Origin: Thermoplasmata archaeon
GTDB lineage: Archaea > Thermoplasmatota > Thermoplasmata > Halarchaeoplasmatales > Halarchaeoplasmataceae
DNA: 15,662 nt
Direction: 5' to 3'
NCBI GenBank assembly: GCA_019594195.1
Contig: JAFDTP010000040.1
Coordinates: 1 to 15,662 of the forward strand
The notes under the pieces are model-generated. The model did not search any database. It was not told where the DNA came from and worked only from the letters and a program-made list of their open reading frames with translations. Shown piece after piece: positions 13,680-15,662 of this stretch (the stretch's first letter is position 1; each line of letters begins with the position of its first letter). The translations under genes were made by a program, and so were the position numbers.

Positions 13680-15089
13680 ATGAGTCCTATTTTTGTACTT
13701 TTTTTATCGGTGCTATTCACATTTATCGGTATATCTTTAGGTATCCTGACAGGTCTTGTTCCCGGCATACATGTGAACACGATCTCATTTCTGATAATCG
13801 GTTCATTGGGTCCTATCTCGTTGTTCGTGGGGAATATATTGTCGGGTTTTGAATTGTCCTCTTGGGATACTCTGATATTCATATCTATGCTGGTGATGGG
13901 ATGTTTGATAACTCACACTTTTTTGGACTTCATCCCTTCCACTTTTCTAGGAGCGCCTGAAGGGGAGAACGCCCTAGCTGTTTTGCCCGCACACGAGATG
14001 CTTTTGGAGGGAAGGGGGTATGAAGCGGTGAAAGCAAGCGCTTTGGGTAGTTTTGCCGCTAGCTTTATAGGTCTGAGTATGATCTTACCCGCTAGATTGA
14101 TAATGGGTGATCCTGTTCATCTATATGAGAGATTGATCCCGTTCATACCTCTCATCCTTTTTCTAGTGGTCTTTGTTTTGGTGATGCAGGAAGGGAGGAG
14201 TTTGATAGATTTCAGACCGAAGATGGTGGCTGCAGGTCTGTTTTTAATGAGCGGTCTTCTCGGTTTCGTCGTTCTGACGCCTTCTGGCATGTACACTTAC
14301 AACTGGACTTTGGTGGATCGTGCGGGAACACCAAACACTTCTCTCATGATGTTTCCGATGTTCACGGGTCTTTTCGGCATATCGAATCTTTTGGTCAGTC
14401 TTATGGACGATCCCGATATACCGGAACAGGAGACCGAAGATGTGGATATACTGGTTGAAAATAAGAGCAAGTTAAGAGGTATAATATCGGGAACATTTTC
14501 TGGAGGTCTAGTAGGATGGCTTCCGGGTATCACTGCCGCAGCTGCCACAGCTGTCACTAGAGTATTCACCCCTGATGATGTAGATGAAGAGACAAAATCT
14601 AGAGAGTATATCATGGCTGTTTCAGCGGTAGATACTTCATGTGCGATATTCACCCTCGTCGCTCTCTTCGTCATAATGAAAGCGAGGAGTGGAGCGATGC
14701 AGGCGATCCTGAGGATAAACGAAGCCAATATACGAGAATGGGAGGTACTTTTAGAGGTACCGGGACTGTTTTTACTTCTCCTCTTTTCCGTGATAATCTC
14801 AGCCACTGTAGCTTATCTATTGACTCTTGTGATAGGTAAAAAATTCACTGTGATACATCGCAAGATAGAATACAATAAGCTCTCGAAAGTGATAATCGGG
14901 TTCTTAGTGTTTATGATACTGGCTCTGTCCGGGCCTATCGGACTTCTTATCGGAGCTACATCGACCGCGATAGGTCTTATACCTCCTCTCTACGGGGTGA
15001 AAAGGGTCCATCTGATGGGATGTATAATTTTACCGATCATGTTGTTCTTCACCGGACTAGACGAGTTCATATTTGGTCTTTTATTGTAA
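13680..15089 (+). CDS. DUF112/TctA-family membrane permease
   Basis: 469 residues, very hydrophobic with about ten or more TM segments. It fits the archaeal TctA-like group (PF01970, COG1784). Family marks are LTGLVPGIHVNT at 23-34 and its C-terminal-half counterpart GGLVGWLPGITAAAATAVTR at 275-294, HTFLDFIPSTFLGAPEGENALAVLPAH at 79-105, and a terminal GLIPPLYGVKRVHLMG at 432-447. Bacterial TctA is the large membrane subunit of the tripartite tricarboxylate transporter, working with TctB and a periplasmic TctC; neither is encoded nearby, so this is an orphan permease with unknown substrate. GGGAG lies about six bases before the ATG. It follows guaA-B by 34 bp and may be read through from that operon, although no functional tie is evident. 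Confidence 0.88.
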   Translation: MSPIFVLFLSVLFTFIGISLGILTGLVPGIHVNTISFLIIGSLGPISLFVGNILSGFELSSWDTLIFISMLVMGCLITHTFLDFIPSTFLGAPEGENALAVLPAHEMLLEGRGYEAVKASALGSFAASFIGLSMILPARLIMGDPVHLYERLIPFIPLILFLVVFVLVMQEGRSLIDFRPKMVAAGLFLMSGLLGFVVLTPSGMYTYNWTLVDRAGTPNTSLMMFPMFTGLFGISNLLVSLMDDPDIPEQETEDVDILVENKSKLRGIISGTFSGGLVGWLPGITAAAATAVTRVFTPDDVDEETKSREYIMAVSAVDTSCAIFTLVALFVIMKARSGAMQAILRINEANIREWEVLLEVPGLFLLLLFSVIISATVAYLLTLVIGKKFTVIHRKIEYNKLSKVIIGFLVFMILALSGPIGLLIGATSTAIGLIPPLYGVKRVHLMGCIILPIMLFFTGLDEFIFGLLL

Positions 15090-15100
15090 AATAACAACAG

Positions 15101-15108
15101 ATTTAATT
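15101..15108 (+). promoter_or_regulatory. Candidate TATA box for the 73-aa membrane protein
   Basis: ATTTAATT is centred about 28 bases before ATG 15133, in the 43-bp gap after the permease gene. No Shine-Dalgarno site precedes the ATG, so a leaderless transcript is likely. Confidence 0.45.
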
Positions 15109-15132
15109 AGGTGATTATATCCTCTTGAATAC

Positions 15133-15354
15133 ATGTTACCGGGACTAGGCGCTGGTTTAGCGGCATGCGTTGGAATACTCATAATAGTGATGATAATATT
15201 GGTGATCGCGTTCTTTTTGAAGATGCTGATACAGTTTTTACCGGCTACACTCCTCGCGATATTGGTCTTCCTTTTCACCGGTAGCCTCTTTTGGACCGCA
15301 GTCGCATTCCTTGCCGTGGCTTTCGTTCTGAGTGTTGCCGATTGGATTAGATGA
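15133..15354 (+). CDS. Small membrane protein, 73 aa
   Basis: Not recognised. Almost wholly hydrophobic: segments at about 8-29, 33-50 and 51-68, with a lone Lys30 between the first two and a short polar end (ADWIR). It is a tiny polytopic protein with no soluble domain. The start rests on the TATA box about 28 bp upstream. It converges with the TrkH-type gene, with 25 bp between the stops. A role as a small partner of a transporter is possible but is inferred only from size and position. Confidence 0.65.
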   Translation: MLPGLGAGLAACVGILIIVMIILVIAFFLKMLIQFLPATLLAILVFLFTGSLFWTAVAFLAVAFVLSVADWIR

Positions 15355-15379
15355 ATTAGAAACTTGAAAGAAGACGATC

Positions 15380-15662
15380 TTATTCGAACGGAGCGGTCAG
15401 TAAAACTAGTATCGGAAATATCTCCAATCTTCCCGCCCACATGACTATTATCAACGTGATCTTCTCAACCAGAGGCATATTGGGCCCTGTAAGACCTACG
15501 CTTAGACCCACGTTTCCTTGCGCAGAAGCGACTTCAAATAGACTGTTTACGGCTTCTGCCCCTCCATACATGAAGACCATCGCTCCTCCTACAAGAAGGA
15601 TCAGATAAAGTATGACGTAAACAGCGACATCTTGTATCGCTTCTGGAGAATAATGCTTATCA
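15380..15662 (-). CDS. trkH: TrkH-type potassium transporter, C-terminal part (gene cut by window edge)
   Basis: The minus-strand frame is open from the stop at 15380 to the right window edge, giving the last 93 or so residues. They match the fourth pore region and final helix of TrkH/KtrB (PF02386): FEVASAQGNVGLSVGLTGP contains the pore loop with VGLS (selectivity-filter region), and IIVMWAGRLEIFPILVLL is the typical last helix with M-x-x-GRLE. The family moves K+ (sometimes Na+) across the membrane with a cytoplasmic TrkA/KtrA nucleotide-binding regulator, expected outside the window. In a saline habitat this fits potassium-based osmoadaptation. An internal ATG at 15580 is not the start, because family sequence continues upstream. 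Confidence 0.93.
   Translation of the reverse strand, partial: DKHYSPEAIQDVAVYVILYLILLVGGAMVFMYGGAEAVNSLFEVASAQGNVGLSVGLTGPNMPLVEKITLIIVMWAGRLEIFPILVLLTAPFE

Noticed and set aside
14639..14839. 66-codon plus-strand frame inside the permease gene
   Set aside because: Out of frame within a well-supported membrane protein gene; polar and low-complexity, with no ribosome site.
15380..15580. A separate 66-residue gene starting at the ATG at 15580
   Set aside because: The frame is open upstream to the window edge and continues the TrkH-like sequence, so this is the end of a longer gene.

Overview
The window looks like a chromosomal segment of a euryarchaeon. The evidence is: a stand-alone ATP-pyrophosphatase subunit of GMP synthase (bacteria and eukaryotes normally have it fused to the amidotransferase); a class II tRNA gene with no encoded CCA; TATA-like boxes about 25-30 bp upstream of start codons that lack a Shine-Dalgarno site; and an orphan DUF112/TctA-type permease of the archaeal kind. 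The proteins are rich in Asp and Glu, and the two large surface proteins contain no cysteine, which fits a salt-adapted or anaerobic organism. A Thermoplasmata-like lineage is a guess and is not shown by the sequence.

Layout. Bases 1-3409 hold the 3' part of a very large surface protein: many Ig/Fn3-like modules, one membrane anchor, then a cytoplasmic acidic tail ending in two helix-hairpin-helix (HhH) motifs. Next come a terminator hairpin, a two-unit degenerate hairpin repeat and, on the minus strand, tRNA-Ser(CGA). A secreted, membrane-anchored phospholipase-D-type enzyme with a PKD module follows, converging with hypE (hydrogenase maturation) by a 14-bp overlap. hypE is divergent from a small membrane protein gene.

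The most unusual part is 6809-10471. A promoter and a structured leader (11-bp stem-loop plus a perfect 14-bp palindrome) precede a 711-residue protein: degenerate HhH-like domain, three Trp-Leu motifs, about 290 residues of charged coiled coil, and a KaiC/GvpD-like ATPase domain whose Walker A Ser/Thr is Glu. It is followed closely by a DUF1614-RDD membrane fusion protein. Together they look like an undescribed membrane-linked cytoplasmic scaffold or sensor module.

From 10492 onward the genes are mostly housekeeping: an M24 Xaa-Pro dipeptidase, a free-standing Lrp/AsnC ligand-binding (RAM) domain protein coupled to a 3-TM protein, purE and guaA subunit B (purine synthesis), the DUF112/TctA permease, a tiny membrane protein, and the C-terminal end of a TrkH-type K+ transporter on the minus strand, cut by the window edge.

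A recurring rule helps with start calls. Genes that open a transcript tend to sit about 25-30 bp after a TATA-like box with no Shine-Dalgarno site (hypE, the 64-aa and 73-aa proteins, purE, probably the PLD gene). Genes inside operons have GGAG/GAGG/GGTG sites, sometimes with TTG starts.
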